Source: Phallusia mammillata
Lineage: Eukaryota; Chordata; Ascidiacea; Phlebobranchia; Ascidiidae
Length of the DNA: 64,000 nucleotides
Assembly: GCA_003260075.1 (NCBI GenBank)
Contig: QLIY01000701.1
Span: 1 to 64,000 of the forward strand
Reading direction: 5' to 3'
The position numbers and the translations under genes are program-made. Under the pieces are notes generated by a model, which saw only the letters and a list, made by a program, of their open reading frames with translations, was not told the origin of the DNA and ran no database searches. Of the stretch, positions 25,737 to 38,213 are shown piece by piece. Position 1 is the stretch's first letter, and every line of letters begins with the position of its first letter.

Positions 25737-28367
25737 ACGACGGTTTGCAAACACGACTTCGGTACCCAAACACAACACTGCACTTGTATTGAGTATTATC
25801 ACCGGGCTTGGATCGAAAAGCCCTAATTTTCATTACGCACCACATGCATCAGTGTGAGTTTAACCTTTCTGCAACACTGTTTGATTTCGTTTTTTGGTCC
25901 CGGTACCTGAACTTTTGTTACTGGCCTCTTTGGTTTCCTAATGAGTGTACGTTTTTTTCCCATTTTGGCGGTCATGTGATTTTATGAGTTTTGAGCATAT
26001 TTTTATAGGTTTAAAGGAATTTGGGTTCACCAAAAAGCCTTTATAAGGGAAATTTTGTGATTGTTGAATTTAACTAAAATTGTTCTGTAACCGAGTACAT
26101 CAAATTAAAATATCAGTTTTTTAGGCCAACGTTTTTTTTGTAGGCAATTTTATAGTCTGATTACAAGCTCCCAAGTCCCAACAACAAAACGCCGAACTAA
26201 AAACGTTGGTTTATATTTTGTCACGTACAGTTTAAAATCATGTTTTGCTAACTCGGTTTTATATCACCAATGGGTAAAATTTCAGTCTGAACTTTAACAT
26301 ATATTTAAACCACAGGGTATTTGATCATTTTTACCATTTACTGTACTATAGAGTTATAAGTCGGGTCGGGTTCGGGCTTAAGTTTTAATGAAACAGGCTT
26401 TTGGACCCGACTTTACACTCGGCCACATTTTTATAGTTATTACGGCGTATTGAATATAAAACTTGGCTTGACTTCATAACAAAAGGTTGGGTAAGGTTTA
26501 GGTCTCGCTTACAAGTCTGTTGTACTATAGTTAAAAATTGAACATTTTATCCCAATAAAATTTCATCAGCGCACGGTTTTTATAAAATATGCATCATTTT
26601 GAAGCCATGAAGCACTTTCTCATTTCGCTACTATTCATTGTTGTGTCATAAACCCCATATATATGTGATTTTGTAGCAGCGAACATAGCTTTGGGCATAA
26701 TAGCCATCAAAAATGCATTGTCTTAACCCATTTAAATGTCCAACAACAAGTATTAACAGCTCACCCGACCCCACTGTTTTATGGAATTTTTAACTTGAAA
26801 ACGAGTACTTAAACATACATCCACTTGTTTTATATCTCCATACGGTTTCAACACGCCAGGGGTTTATGACGTCATAAACTGTTATTCTGACATATTTTTA
26901 TTTTAACCCGATTTGCAACATTCTATTTTCGTTTAGTTAGTGCGTTTGCGGCGTTTTGTATTTGTTTGAAGCCCAGTCTTAATTCTATCGCAAACCGTTA
27001 CGAAAAATTTCCTGTGGGAAGCTAGGTTATAAACATCACGAAATTCGTCTTTTATAACTATTTTCTTAGGGGCATTGGTACGTTACTGAATGCTATGTAT
27101 TTTTTCTGTACTCATTTACCATCCTTAGGCTGTCATATTGTAACGCCCTTGAATCAAAAACTTTAGTTCTCCAATTAAGCACGTACAGTGGTATCATAAT
27201 GTGTGTAAACCCCTCTTTGTTTTTTTGTTGCTGCAATTTCTCATCAAGCACTTCTTGTTCCACTTATCACCGTCTTAAGAGTACTTTGACAGTAAATACA
27301 GACGTACAAGCATCGAATCACTGTTAAATATCATAAATCACCTTTTCGCATTTGTGTAGTCAAGTTAAGCGTTTGTCCATGTGCCCGAATATACGGTTCG
27401 TTTTTTAACCTTGTTTCATTTTGTGTTTTTAAATTTGCGGGCCTCTTGAGCGCCTGCTTGCGGATATATTTTGCTTTCGAACTCCTTCGCATTTTTTTCA
27501 AACGCGCAATTTTTACGACTTGCAAACAATACAAAAATCCCAGTGGAGTGTTTCTAGTATGCAAAGTGTTTGTGGAAAAGATGTCACACTTAAGGAACGC
27601 TTGTTATATTTTTTAGTTTAAAATTCAAAAAAGAAGACGTCGTCTCAACTTCAAATAGTTTCAACTAGAGTTGTAAGGCGAACCTGGTTGGTTTTAACTT
27701 TAAATAGACTTGATCTGAAGTTGATCGCACTCAACCATTTGTGCAACGTATTTTCAAATAGCAGATCTAACTTGGGCAGTTTGCAAAACAACTTTTCGGA
27801 CGGCTTATATCTCTGGTTGGAACCTTATCAGGTACTAATGCTCGTCCGAAAAATAGCATTACAAGTGACTATGCCGGGCACCATTTTAAGCTACTCAAAT
27901 ATTGGCCTTATTGGTACTTTTATGCTCAGCCTATAATGTTTACATGTGACGATCACGTGATTCTTAAGGGTTAGTATACCCTTGGATGTAAAGAATTGCA
28001 GAACTATACACCCTTTCAAATAGTTAGGCCACTCTTGTATGATACTAAAGAAATTTGGAGTTTCAAATGCGAGTTTAACCAATTTACGTCGCAGCGAGTA
28101 TAAAGCTAAGTGTGGCGTAAACACCCTGATTACCTACACGAACTACATTGACGGTCAAACAATCGCAATGCAACAAAAACAAACACCGTTAAATGCAAAC
28201 ACCAAAAGGGGTTCAGATTCCAGTGCTCGCGTAAAGTCACGTGGTACATGGGCGCCGGTACCTGGTGGTATTGGACTCGTAAGACTTTAATCATTAACGC
28301 GGGTTTAAAGGGCTCGTTGCGCAGTCTCATTTACTTTCTGAGGTTCCGAGCCTTAGAGTGAGAACCA
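25737..28367. other. RNF-to-VSP intergenic region
   Basis: No exon could be supported. It contains the hAT-type element at 26351-26521. The VSP promoter is presumed to lie within the last few hundred bases before 28368, but no clear TATA or initiator was picked out. Confidence 0.5.
26351..26521. mobile_element. MITE with 8-bp TSD (GTACTATA), GTAAGTCGGG family
   Basis: The 171-bp element begins GAGTTATAAGTCGGGTCGG and ends with the inverted counterpart of ACAGACTTGTAAGCGAG. Perfect 8-bp direct repeats GTACTATA lie at 26343-26350 and 26522-26529. It is non-coding. Relatives with the terminus CAGAGTTGTAAGTCGGG are visible near 6042, 5350 and 20240. Confidence 0.65.
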
Positions 28368-31300
28368 ATGGCTGATGATTTTGGATTGGACTTGGGGGCA
28401 CCAAATGGGGATGCACAGTTGCCTAGCAACGGAGATGCACCGCCCCCAGCACCCCCTAGGGGCTCAAAACGATCGAAGAAGGTTAGTTGGAGCGAGAATA
28501 TTGAGGAAAGCAGAGAAATAGAAACGACAACAGGACCCATAGCCTCGAAGCAGTCTGTGCCGGTGACGTTGCCCGAGATTTCAGAATTGTGGTGGAATGA
28601 AGATGGACTGGATAGTGGGAGGGAAAACCAGGAACCACAAAATGAGTTGGAGTAAGATTTACCCCGTATTTTGTTCCTATATTAGTTGCTTACGCCGATA
28701 TTTCATCTCCTGGTGGTAACACGTGTTATTGCGAGATGTCTGGGGTCTTTGTTATAAACTTCATCCCTTCCATGTGAACATTTTCACTCTGTAAGTTTGG
28801 TTGCCACCAATCGGAAAAACAAGCAAACCTATTTATGCTTTTGCGATTTATAATCTACCATCGTTTAGGCCCAAATCGGAAACAATAATGAACGATATGT
28901 TCAGCAAATGATTTAATTACGTTTGCCTTCGATCGCAGCAGAACATTTGGTGCAGTTGTCCGTGCATTAAATTTTGAAAAATGTGTTTAAATTTGCTATT
29001 AAACATTACTAGAATGAACATATAAACTTAACTAATTTAGGTGCATGAAAACTGTAAAAGCTATAGGTTGGTTGTTAATACTTGTGTCTACTAGAATTAA
29101 CACTTTTTGACAAAAAAGCAAACCCTGTGCTAGAAAACATTCACTGACGGTATACAAGATTGTGTGGTTTTATAAGATATTTTTTTCATTTAACAGGCGA
29201 TGGCAGTTTAAAATTCGTTCCTTTGTCGACCACTTGTCAATCAGAGCAGTTGGAATTATTCTCATTCTTCTCGACATACTGCTTCTGATCATTGACTTGA
29301 GTATCGGAACAAGCAAAACAAAAACCTCTCAACTTGTATTTGACGGAATATCTTTAACTCTCTCATGCATTTTTATGTTGGACCTCTTGGCCAGAATATT
29401 TGCATACGGGTAAGTTCTTAAATCTTAAATCAGTTTTGCAATACCGGACCTTTTTGTAATTCATCAAGTCTGCCGACCCTACTACTTTAAACAAATCTAA
29501 AAATCTTTAACTTCATTTGCATTCACAAAACCTCTTGCAATATCTCACGGACCCATTGGTTTGCATAGTACTCGTATTATATTGACTGTACTTGTTGTCA
29601 CTATTACGTTTTGCATTACATTTTGTTTTAGTTTCAAAAAGTTTTTCGGAAACCCATGGGAGGTTGCGGATGCCGTGATTGTGGTGAGCACTTTTGTGGT
29701 AACCGTCGTTTATACCGCGCTTGACGAGATCTTGGCTGAAGCTGACGAAAATGGTTATGGAAAGTAAGTTTGCATTGGACTCCTTTATCCGAGTGGTTAA
29801 GAAAGTCTCGGCAATGTTACCTTGCAAAAGCAACACATCATGCCAAATGCTGGGCATACAGGCCGTAACAATTTTTCAATGCTTAAATGCTATGTCCCGG
29901 AAAGACTCCTATACCGTGGGTTCGAAACCCACTGCACTCTAGATTTTTCTAGCCTAACGCCTTGCTATACGGTGACGAATGCTTGGTGACCGACTGATTC
30001 GGTATGGCGCCTTCAATGAGCCTGGCGTACTGTGACTTGAATGCTATGTTTCTTTTTGTGAAGTACATAGGTCATATGTAACCGTTTTCCCTCAGATGCT
30101 TTATTTACAGCAATTCCATGAACGCAAGAATATTTTTTAAGGACGTTTAAAAGAAACGTCCAGCTTGAATAAAGACAAATGAAAAGTGGTGTTTATCGAG
30201 AGAAAAAAGTGTTCAGTTAGTTAGGGTAACAGATGCAATCATACACATATACCGAAACTATCTGCAACAAATTTCAACAAATTACAAATACAAATTTGGC
30301 TGAACCTCCATGCATTACTTCGTATACAGTCACATAGGGTGGTTATAGGCCCTAGTAGTTTTTTAAATTAAATCTATGTACAGTAATATTGTTTGTTATT
30401 TACCAGGTGCATTTTATTTGTAATTTATGTGTATTTTTCAGGTTGATCAAACTTGCTCGTGCATTGCGAATAATCCGTGTAGCAAGGATATTTTACTCTC
30501 AACGGCAAATGAAGAAATCAAGCCGACAAACAATTTCTCAAAACAAGAGAAGATACAAGGTTAATTTGTAAATTAACATTTTAGTGGTTTGAAATTGCAA
30601 TTATATTTTCACACCATACTACGAATCAGGATCTGTTTTTGTGTAAACGTCAGGCGCCGACGATTCTGTCAACTTCTTGGTCCACAATTAAAGTTTTTTT
30701 ATATTTGAGTAAGTTTTAATAATGACGCATTTTCCCAAATGTCCAATATCGTCCGCATTCCTTGTACAGTTTTAATAATATTACACTATTTTAGTTTTAC
30801 TTATTTTATATTTTTTATACATATCCTTTTTTCTATACCTAACGATGTAGCTTGTTAAGCTCATGCTTAAATCCGTTGCCAAACCATTTTTTGCAGAAAG
30901 ACGGATTTGACCTTGACCTTACCTACGTCACTGACCGGGTAATAGCGATGTCATTTCCCAGCAGTGGAATGCAAAGTGTATTTCGAAATCCGATCAAAGA
31001 AGTTAGTCGCTTCTTCAATACAAAACACAAGGGAAATTACCGAATCTACAATCTGTGCAGTAAGTGAACATCACCTCATAAGAAGTATTATGGGATAACA
31101 CCAGCACATTGCCGGTGTTATTGAATGTTGCAGAGTCACCAATATAGGTGGGAGCAGTTACAGTAACAACCATAAGTGTTTCGGTCAAATAATTCGATGT
31201 TTTTCCTTTAAATCAGCGCATTTTTGTAAAAGGCCACAATACTCACTGTTTCGCAAAGTATCCATTTTGAAATAGCGTAATTCTTAGTTATTTTGTCAAT

Positions 31301-34122
31301 TGCCGTGCAGGTGAACGAAGTTACGACACAAGTTACTTCGATGATCAAGTTTGTCGTGTGATGATCGATGACCACAATGTTCCTACAATCACGTACGTTA
31401 TACAATGTATTTTACATAAAGTATCATTTAGCTTCTCAAATACCTGTCGAGTCACAATCTTAAGGGCATGTGACTAAATTTAAGTGTCAACTGATGTATA
31501 TATGAATATTATATTGTTTAGGTTTGAGTCGATTTAGGTATTGATTGATTTTTACTATTTATTGTCTGATGACCTGAGGTTTTATTCTTTTAGCCTTGAC
31601 CTTTTTGCCTTTGAAACCAAAACAGCAAAATAAAATTATGATATTTATCACTCTAATAAAAATAACAACAAAAATTGGTCTAATTAATATTTATGTTCAG
31701 TCACCACAAAGTGACGCAACAGAGCCGATCAGAGCTTTATTCGCATTTTTGTCACTGCAGTGATCTACTAAAGTTTGTTGCTGATGCCAAAAAGTGGATG
31801 ACGTCAGACGAGAACCACGTGATCGCGATCCACTGCAAGGGAGGAAAGGGGAGAACGGGAACTTGCGTCAGCGCTTGGCTTATCGAGTCGGGGCAGTTTG
31901 ACAATGCCAAGGTGATCCTGGTTTCTTGACTTGTATTAACCAACTTGTTTTAAATGCGTTTTGAAGAAAATTGGCCACATTCTTGTCACTGCTAACATGG
32001 AAGTTTCGGATATTCCGGAAAGATGCTGCAAAAGCCATTACGTATGGGCGTAAAACTAAGTTTCTTAAAAAGACGTAATCTTACAAAAAGTAATAAAAGA
32101 AAGACCTTTTAGATCTAAGTTCGAAAAAAACTATACCAAAATACAGAAATATGCAGTACACGAGACAAACAACGGCGCTTGTTATTGTACTTTCGGGGGG
32201 CATGCCTTTCGAGTCTGTGTAGCTCGGTAGGTAGAAGAGCTTGGCTTTGAATCCCGCCGCCGGCTAGATTATTTTTGCTGATGCTTTTTGCTGCTTCAAT
32301 CCTGCTTCACTGCTCTAATATGCCTGACTGTGATCAAGAAAAAATATTGGTTGTACATATTGCACAAACATACGAAAGATACAAATATTAGATTTTTGTC
32401 CATTATTGCAGGAAGCTTTACATCACTTTGGCTCTCGCCGCACAGATATGGAAGTGGGATTGACTTTTCAAGGAGTTGAGACGGCCTCACAAATACGATA
32501 TGTCGGATACTTTGAGCGAATCAAAAAAGAGTTTGGGGGCTTGCCTCCACCTAGAAAAGAAATACAACTCAAGACTATCACTATAAAATCTATCGAAGGT
32601 TTGAATTTTAAGTCAATCTTGACGCATTGGTACTATGAAAACATGACCAATAATTTTTGCCAAAAATGGGTGAAAGTCGTTGGTGGGTTTGACTTATGAT
32701 ATTCAGATTTTACTTTTCAAAGGATCAACAATCGCTTTTTTAACTTTTAACTGGCTCCGATGTCATCTCCGAATACGTTTTTGACCATGGGTGTCATTAT
32801 GGTCTAATACGAATCTGGCCTAAATTAAAAGCCGCTATCATTTCGGTTCAAAATGCAATTTTACTTTAAATATATGATCGAAAGAGGTAACGAAAGCAAC
32901 TTGTTATTGTAGCAAATATTACCAATGCAATTTTGTTAAAAGGTGTTGGTCGTGGGAACGGCTCGGATTTATCAATGAATATTGTGTTGGATGGCAAAGA
33001 AGTGATTATGTGTAAATTTGCAGAAGAATATAACTGCAAGGTGAGAGGTTGTGTGCAAAACTTGTGCAAAACAATACAAAAAATGCAAACTACAAAAAAA
33101 AATAATTAAAGAGTATAAGTTCTTAAACAGATGATTGCAAAAGTATTTCGCGACCTAATTTGACCATTGCACAACATCGTTTAGTGTCTCAGACAACGAA
33201 ATCATTTTTACACTTTCGTTTTCTTGTGCTTTTTAGATTCGCTATGACGCAACCGAAAATCATGTTGTGTGTGACGTCACAAATTGCCCAATTCTTTGCG
33301 GTGACGTCAAGATTCGATTTACATCAACTGCGGTAAGTATATAGCAATAAGCATTCAAAAATAGCATACAATTTATGTCTTGATTTTAATCAAAACCTGA
33401 ACCTTGAAACAAGTTTATGTGTGTCGCAGTGCACATTAGCATATTCGTACATCACAGGAAATGCTGCTATAACGAAAGTGGCACAAGCCTATGTGCAATA
33501 TACGTGATTTGTGTCAAGCGTGTTGTGAAATGACGTAATGTTGACCGTTGAAATAAATCACATCCAGTACAACTACAACTAATCAATCTACAGTTTCTGT
33601 GTGGCCTATTTTCTAAAAATATATTTTAGCAGTCTTTAATATTAAACTTTAACAGTGTTCACCTGTCATTTCGTATAAAAGATACAGACTCAAAGATTTA
33701 AAAAAGTCATTTATTTTTTGACTTCTAATTGTTTTTACTACATTAGGATTTTCAAACATAATATTTTTTTTTCAAGCCGTGCCAAGGCGTCTCGTATTGG
33801 ACGTCGAAACGCCGATTATTTATAATGAAACTGGAAGAGCAATACTCGTTTACACATTATGTCTGGCAACAACATTTGTTTCAGAGTTAAATTCGTCCTC
33901 TTGTCCGAAGCTAACATTCCCTAACTTTTTGTTATTTTCTAGAGAAACTTGCCAATTGGCTACGACCATTGCGCGTTTTACTTCTGGGTGAACACTTCGT
34001 TTTTGGACGGAACAAGCATAACGATAAAACGCGAGGAAATTGACAACCCACATAAACCGAAGACATGGCATATATTTAAAGAAGATTTCGCCGTGGTGTT
34101 GGATTACGAAGAAACTGAGTAG
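28368..34122 (+). CDS. VSP: Voltage-sensor-containing phosphoinositide phosphatase (VSP), 11 exons
   Basis: Membrane protein coupling a four-helix voltage sensor to a PTEN-like phosphatase that dephosphorylates PI(4,5)P2 and PI(3,4,5)P3. Exons: 28368-28651, 29197-29409, 29632-29763, 30442-30559, 30897-31059, 31311-31392, 31761-31911, 32412-32598, 32943-33040, 33237-33332, 33943-34122; 567 aa against 576 for Ci-VSP, at a constant offset of 7. Order: acidic/proline-rich N-terminus (1-95), S1 to S3 (about 110-200), S4 K210..K213..R216..R219..R222..R225, a basic linker with RRYKKD (246-251), the active site [10 protein letters not shown] (Cys356, Arg362; Gly358 where PTEN has Ala), gating-loop Glu404, then a C2 domain ending [20 protein letters not shown]. 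Linker Arg246 of Ci-VSP is Gln239 here. Ci-VSP itself is expressed in sperm and gut. Start: first in-frame ATG of exon 1. Confidence 0.95.
29788..29930 (+). mobile_element. tRNA-like SINE relic in VSP intron 3
   Basis: TCCGAGTGGTTAAG (29788-29801) matches the A box of tRNA-Ser/Leu, and GGGTTCGAAACCC (29918-29930) is a perfect B box/T-arm. They are about 115 bp apart, too far for a functional tRNA, and no acceptor stem pairs. A tRNA-derived SINE head with an insertion fits better than a tRNA gene. Confidence 0.4.
32220..32260 (+). mobile_element. tRNA-like fragment in VSP intron 7
   Basis: TAGCTCGGTAGGTAGAAGAGC resembles a tRNA D-arm/A box, followed closely by TTTGAATCCCGCC, a weak B-box-like end. 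The anticodon arm is missing, so this is a relic or SINE fragment and not a tRNA gene. Confidence 0.35.
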
Positions 34123-34262
34123 ACAACAGAATATTCTGTAAATACAAGTTACAGTACAGTACGATTTAACGCAGGACGTTATGAGACATAAGGAAATAGT
34201 TTTACAGAACAAGTGCATGGCCGTTTTTACTATTTTTCTTTATAACGTGTTTTACAAAACCA

Positions 34263-34657
34263 TTGAGCTTCTAGTAGTCAATGTTGGTTAATTCATTTTG
34301 CAAATAGTAAAAATTTGGATAAAATTGTTTGAAACAGTTTACAGTGACACTTCAACATTATTTAAAATCATTTTTTAACATTTGCCGTCATAACCGAATA
34401 CATTAGGCTCGTTTCTTAACCCGTCTAAAGGGTACACATAACCAGTGCTAGGTCCTAAANTGAGCTTCTAGTAGTCAATGTTGGTTAATTCATTTTGCAA
34501 ATAGTAAAAATTTGGATAAAATTGTTTGAAACAATTTACAGTGACACTTCAACATTATTTAAAATCATTTTTTAACATTTGCCGTCATAACCGAATACAT
34601 TAGGCTCGTTTCTTAACCCGTCTAAAGGGTACACATAACCAGTGCTAGGTCCTAAAC
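34263..34657. repeat. Adjacent duplicate joined by a single N at 34460
   Basis: 34263-34459 and 34461-34657 are almost identical (one substitution seen), joined by the only N in the window. It lies just 3' of VSP. This junction has the same layout as the C-run junctions but carries a conventional unknown base. Confidence 0.85.
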
Positions 34658-34946
34658 ACAATTAATCGCAAAATAAGTTGAAAATAATTTCACAATCGAA
34701 AAAAGTACATAAACCGCTATGGCCAAGTTGGTGGAATATAAACACAGGCTAATCGATGGCTAAAATGTAAACTTGTCCTTAAATAAATAACAAACGCAAA
34801 CGTCGCAAAAACAACAACAATAAATAAAATAACAAACACAATGCTCTGATATCATCATGAACACGCATAACCGGAAAACGCATTCATGCAGTTTGGCATC
34901 TTTTATACACAAACACAATTTAGTTGGTGTTTATGCTGTAATGACG

Positions 34947-37251
34947 TCATGAAGGAGGGCACAGATTGTATTTCACAAGATGGGGGATGTTTCCCGGTGG
35001 GGAGTAGGCCGCCACGACGTACACGTGATCATTGCGGTCACGTGCTAGGCCGACGCCAATCTCTTGTGTGTCTTTCCATACAAGTTGCGTGAACCGCTCT
35101 GTGGGAAAAATGACAATTATAAAACAAATTTCAAGTTCATCCGCAGATTTTTAATTGAATCATCGAGTTTTTTGCTTCACAAAGAATTATTGCAGTGAAA
35201 AAAGCCGTTTTAAACGAATAACCTATTTTTCGTGTATATACTGTATCGGACTTATTTCTTAAGCCATTTTTAAACGGTTTTGTTTTCACATTCGACTGCA
35301 CTGGTGTCCCAACCCAAACCACCGAGTCTTGAACTCGACTTGTGGCATAAATGAAAAAAAACTTTCAAATGTTTTTTGTTTGAATATAGTTGAAATTTTG
35401 TTGCACATGTTGGCTTTCCTTTCCCCAAAGAAACGTTTTTCGAAATAATCTATCGTTTCCTGTTGCCTAATTGACCTAAGTGGTACAAAATAAAAAAAAT
35501 TGCTTTACCTACGAGTTGAAATAAAGTCGTACGATAAAATTTCAATGCAAAATACATCCGCCGCAAATTACAAGTCCCATTGTCACAGTTACGTCATAAT
35601 GCGTGTAATATACTGTGACGTAATGACAGCTGTTGCTGACTTTACAGTTTTCGTTGCACTTGCTATGTTCAATGGTGGCGTGTTATGTATGTCACAAATG
35701 ACTAATCCTGATTGCAAATATTTTAAATTAATCGTTTTTTGCGTATCCGTTGAACTGATTCATTTTTGTTTGTTTATTCTTGTATAACATATATTTGATT
35801 GACATTATATATTCAACTAGAGCGTGCTCAGCTTTTATATGGTTTTGGTGTAAATTCGTTAAAACCTAATCAGTTTTGTGGTCCCGAAACAGCTTTTATT
35901 TTTGTTCAATTATTGCTCAGTCAGGAAAAATGGCAATGACAACTCAGTCCCCCCCCCCCCCCATTGTCACAGTTACGTCATAATGCGTGTAATATACTGT
36001 GACGTAAAGACAACTGTTGCTGACTTTTCAGTTTTCGTTGCACTTGCTATGTTCAATGGCGGCGTGTTATGTATGTCACAAATGACTGATGCTAATTGAA
36101 AATATTTTAAATTAATCGTTTTTTGCGTATCCACCCCCCCCCCTTGTTTATTCTTGTATAACATATATTTGATTGACATTATATATTCAACAAGAGCGTG
36201 TTGCTCAGCTTTTTTATGGTTTTGGTGTAAATTCGTTGAAACCTAATCAGTTTTGTGGTCCCGAAACAGCTTTTATTTTTGTTCAAATATTGCTCAATCA
36301 GCAGGAAAAATGGCAATGACAACTCAGTGTATTCAATATGTAAATTAGTGCAACATTCTAAATCTTGCTAATGTTAGCAACTTGTGATATGGCTTTTTAA
36401 CTAACCTGTAACATCGTCGAGGGTTCCCCCCCCCCATATGTAAATTAGTGCAACATTCTAAATCTTGCTAATGTTAGCAACTTAACCTTGTGGTATGGGT
36501 TTTTAACTGACCTGTAACATCATCGAGGGTCAAATTTGAAAAGTTCACCCTGGAAATCTCGGAGTACCACATATCAGTAATTTCTGATGCTTTAAAAGAC
36601 AAAACAATACGATAAGTTTTATATTTTAGGAAACGGTCGCGCAAAGTTGTTCATATTTTGGCTTACCTGACACAGAACGGTTGATGATGTGACAAACTGT
36701 GAAACCGTCTTCATTGTGAGTGCTGCTGCACTTTCGGAGTAGTTTTTCAGCGTGCTTTTGCGCCTTTCTAGTCAGTTCAGGGTTCCTCTTTAACCTTTCA
36801 GCACAGCAAAGCAACTATTTTAGCATTTGTTTGTACATAATTGTGCTTTAAATATATTACAACTATATAATATTACAACTTTTTCAAAAATAAGTGCAAA
36901 AAAGTTTGTAATGTTTAAATAGACCTCAAAACACTAAAACAGTTGCACAAGCAAACGTCAGATAAAACCAACCCCTTTTGTACTTTACGTTGTACAGTTC
37001 ATGATTTTAGGGTTAATCAATATTAAGTTCAAATACAAAGTTAACCAAAGTACTTATTTTTGTGGTTGCTGACGTTTAACCAAGATATGCAAATTTGTTT
37101 TTAAAATAAACGAAGAAGGTTTAAAAAGTGTAGATTTTGCGGAAAAAATCGATAGCAACGTAGCTGTCTTGTACTTACGGATCTGCTTGGTGATATCTGC
37201 GCAGCAGATTATGGCGATCAATGCACTCCAATTCAAAATTCAATCTTTCCT
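34947..37251 (-). CDS. CAP-domain protein, GAPR-1/GLIPR2-like (3' exons; 5' end not found)
   Basis: Cysteine-rich secretory/pathogenesis-related-1 superfamily. Exons in transcript order: 37179-37251, 36667-36794, 36512-36583, 34947-35098; 425 bp with continuous frame, ending in TGA. Visible landmarks are CIDRHNLLRRYH (CAP helix 1; GAPR-1 has AHNEYRQKH), DMWYSEI and ERFTQLVWKDTQEIGVG, then YSPPGNI near the C-terminus, as in GAPR-1. The order and spacing match GLIPR2, a Golgi-associated cytosolic-face protein, and I see no extra domain. Of the four residues forming the CAP cavity tetrad, His (STHNED) and Glu (WYSEI) are kept, but the GENLA Glu and the HFT His are replaced. The upstream exon with the start codon lies somewhere above 37251 and was not recognised. 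It is convergent with VSP. Confidence 0.8.
35578..36330. repeat. Duplicate with C-runs at 35949-35962 and 36134-36143
   Basis: About 370 bp at 35578-35948 recurs at 35961-36330. Inside the second copy a 10-C run (36134-36143) replaces about 20 bases that the first copy has near 35749-35768. It lies in the last CAP intron. Confidence 0.8.
36337..36530. repeat. Adjacent duplicate with C-run at 36426-36435
   Basis: The left copy (36337-36425) ends inside CAP exon sequence. The right copy (36436-36530) carries on through the whole exon at 36512-36583. The right copy is the intact one. Confidence 0.8.
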
Positions 37252-37612
37252 CTGCGAATTACAAATAGAGTATGTACAATTTTACCATTATCTAGTTACT
37301 TTGAAACGTTCAACAAGTATTTCCAAACGCACCTGGGCCACTGAGATTTATTTCTTCCCTCATACTGACAAATCTGTTCATCAATACACTGACAATGTTA
37401 AACAATTATGCTATATTCTTTTCAACAGCAATATCTAAAAAAACGTTGTGATAGTAGACTAATCTTCCAATTAATGTTATGATTCAATTAATTCGAAAGG
37501 CTTATATTACTACAAAACATCAGCACAACTTCTTCGAAACTATCACAAGCACTGCAAGACGATGAGTCACGACTGCGTCATAAAGAGCAACATATGTTAC
37601 GTCACACACAGC

Positions 37613-37835
37613 TGTAGACAACACTTTTCGATTGCGACTTCGGTTGCCGACGCAATGCTTGTATCTGCTTGTAACTGCGCAGCATGATAGCTTTGTCTAT
37701 TTGAACGTGGAGGATCTCGTGTTCCCCCCCCCCACACTTTTCGATTGCGACTTCGGTTGCCGACGCAATGCTTGTATCTGCATGTAACTGCGCAGCATGA
37801 TAGCTTTGTCTATTTGAACGTGGAGGATATCTTGT
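37613..37835. repeat. Adjacent duplicate with C-run at 37724-37733
   Basis: About 105 bp at 37619-37723 recurs at 37734-37835 with two or three differences, joined by 10 C. Confidence 0.8.
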
Positions 37836-37904
37836 ACCAAACACCAACGCATGTTGCATAGCCGCTTAAAACGTTTATTCACAACAGCCACGCACAATGC
37901 ATAT

Positions 37905-38160
37905 AACATTTGCTGGTAATCACAACAAAGGCGTTCAATTGACACTACGCATGTTGTGGGATTTTAAAATCGATTTAAAACTCATTTGATCAAAGTTTGG
38001 CCTACTTCGTCGATCAACTTAAACACCCCCCCCCCATAACATTTGCTGGTAATCACAACAAAGGCGTTCAATTGACACTACGCTTGTTGTGGGATTTTAA
38101 AATCGATTTAAAACTCATTTGATTAAAGTTTGGCCTACTTCGTCGATCAACTTAAACCAG
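37905..38160. repeat. Adjacent duplicate with C-run at 38026-38035
   Basis: About 120 bp at 37905-38025 recurs at 38036-38160 with two substitutions, joined by 10 C. Confidence 0.8.
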
Positions 38161-38213
38161 TTATAAACCGTACTTTCTGCGCCTGAAAAACAGCCTCTGA
38201 CATTTTCTAGCTT

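Noticed and set aside
36795..36814. Upstream acceptor extending the second visible CAP exon to 36814
   Set aside because: It breaks the frame with exon 37179-37251. The acceptor at 36794 restores frame and the spacing seen in GAPR-1.
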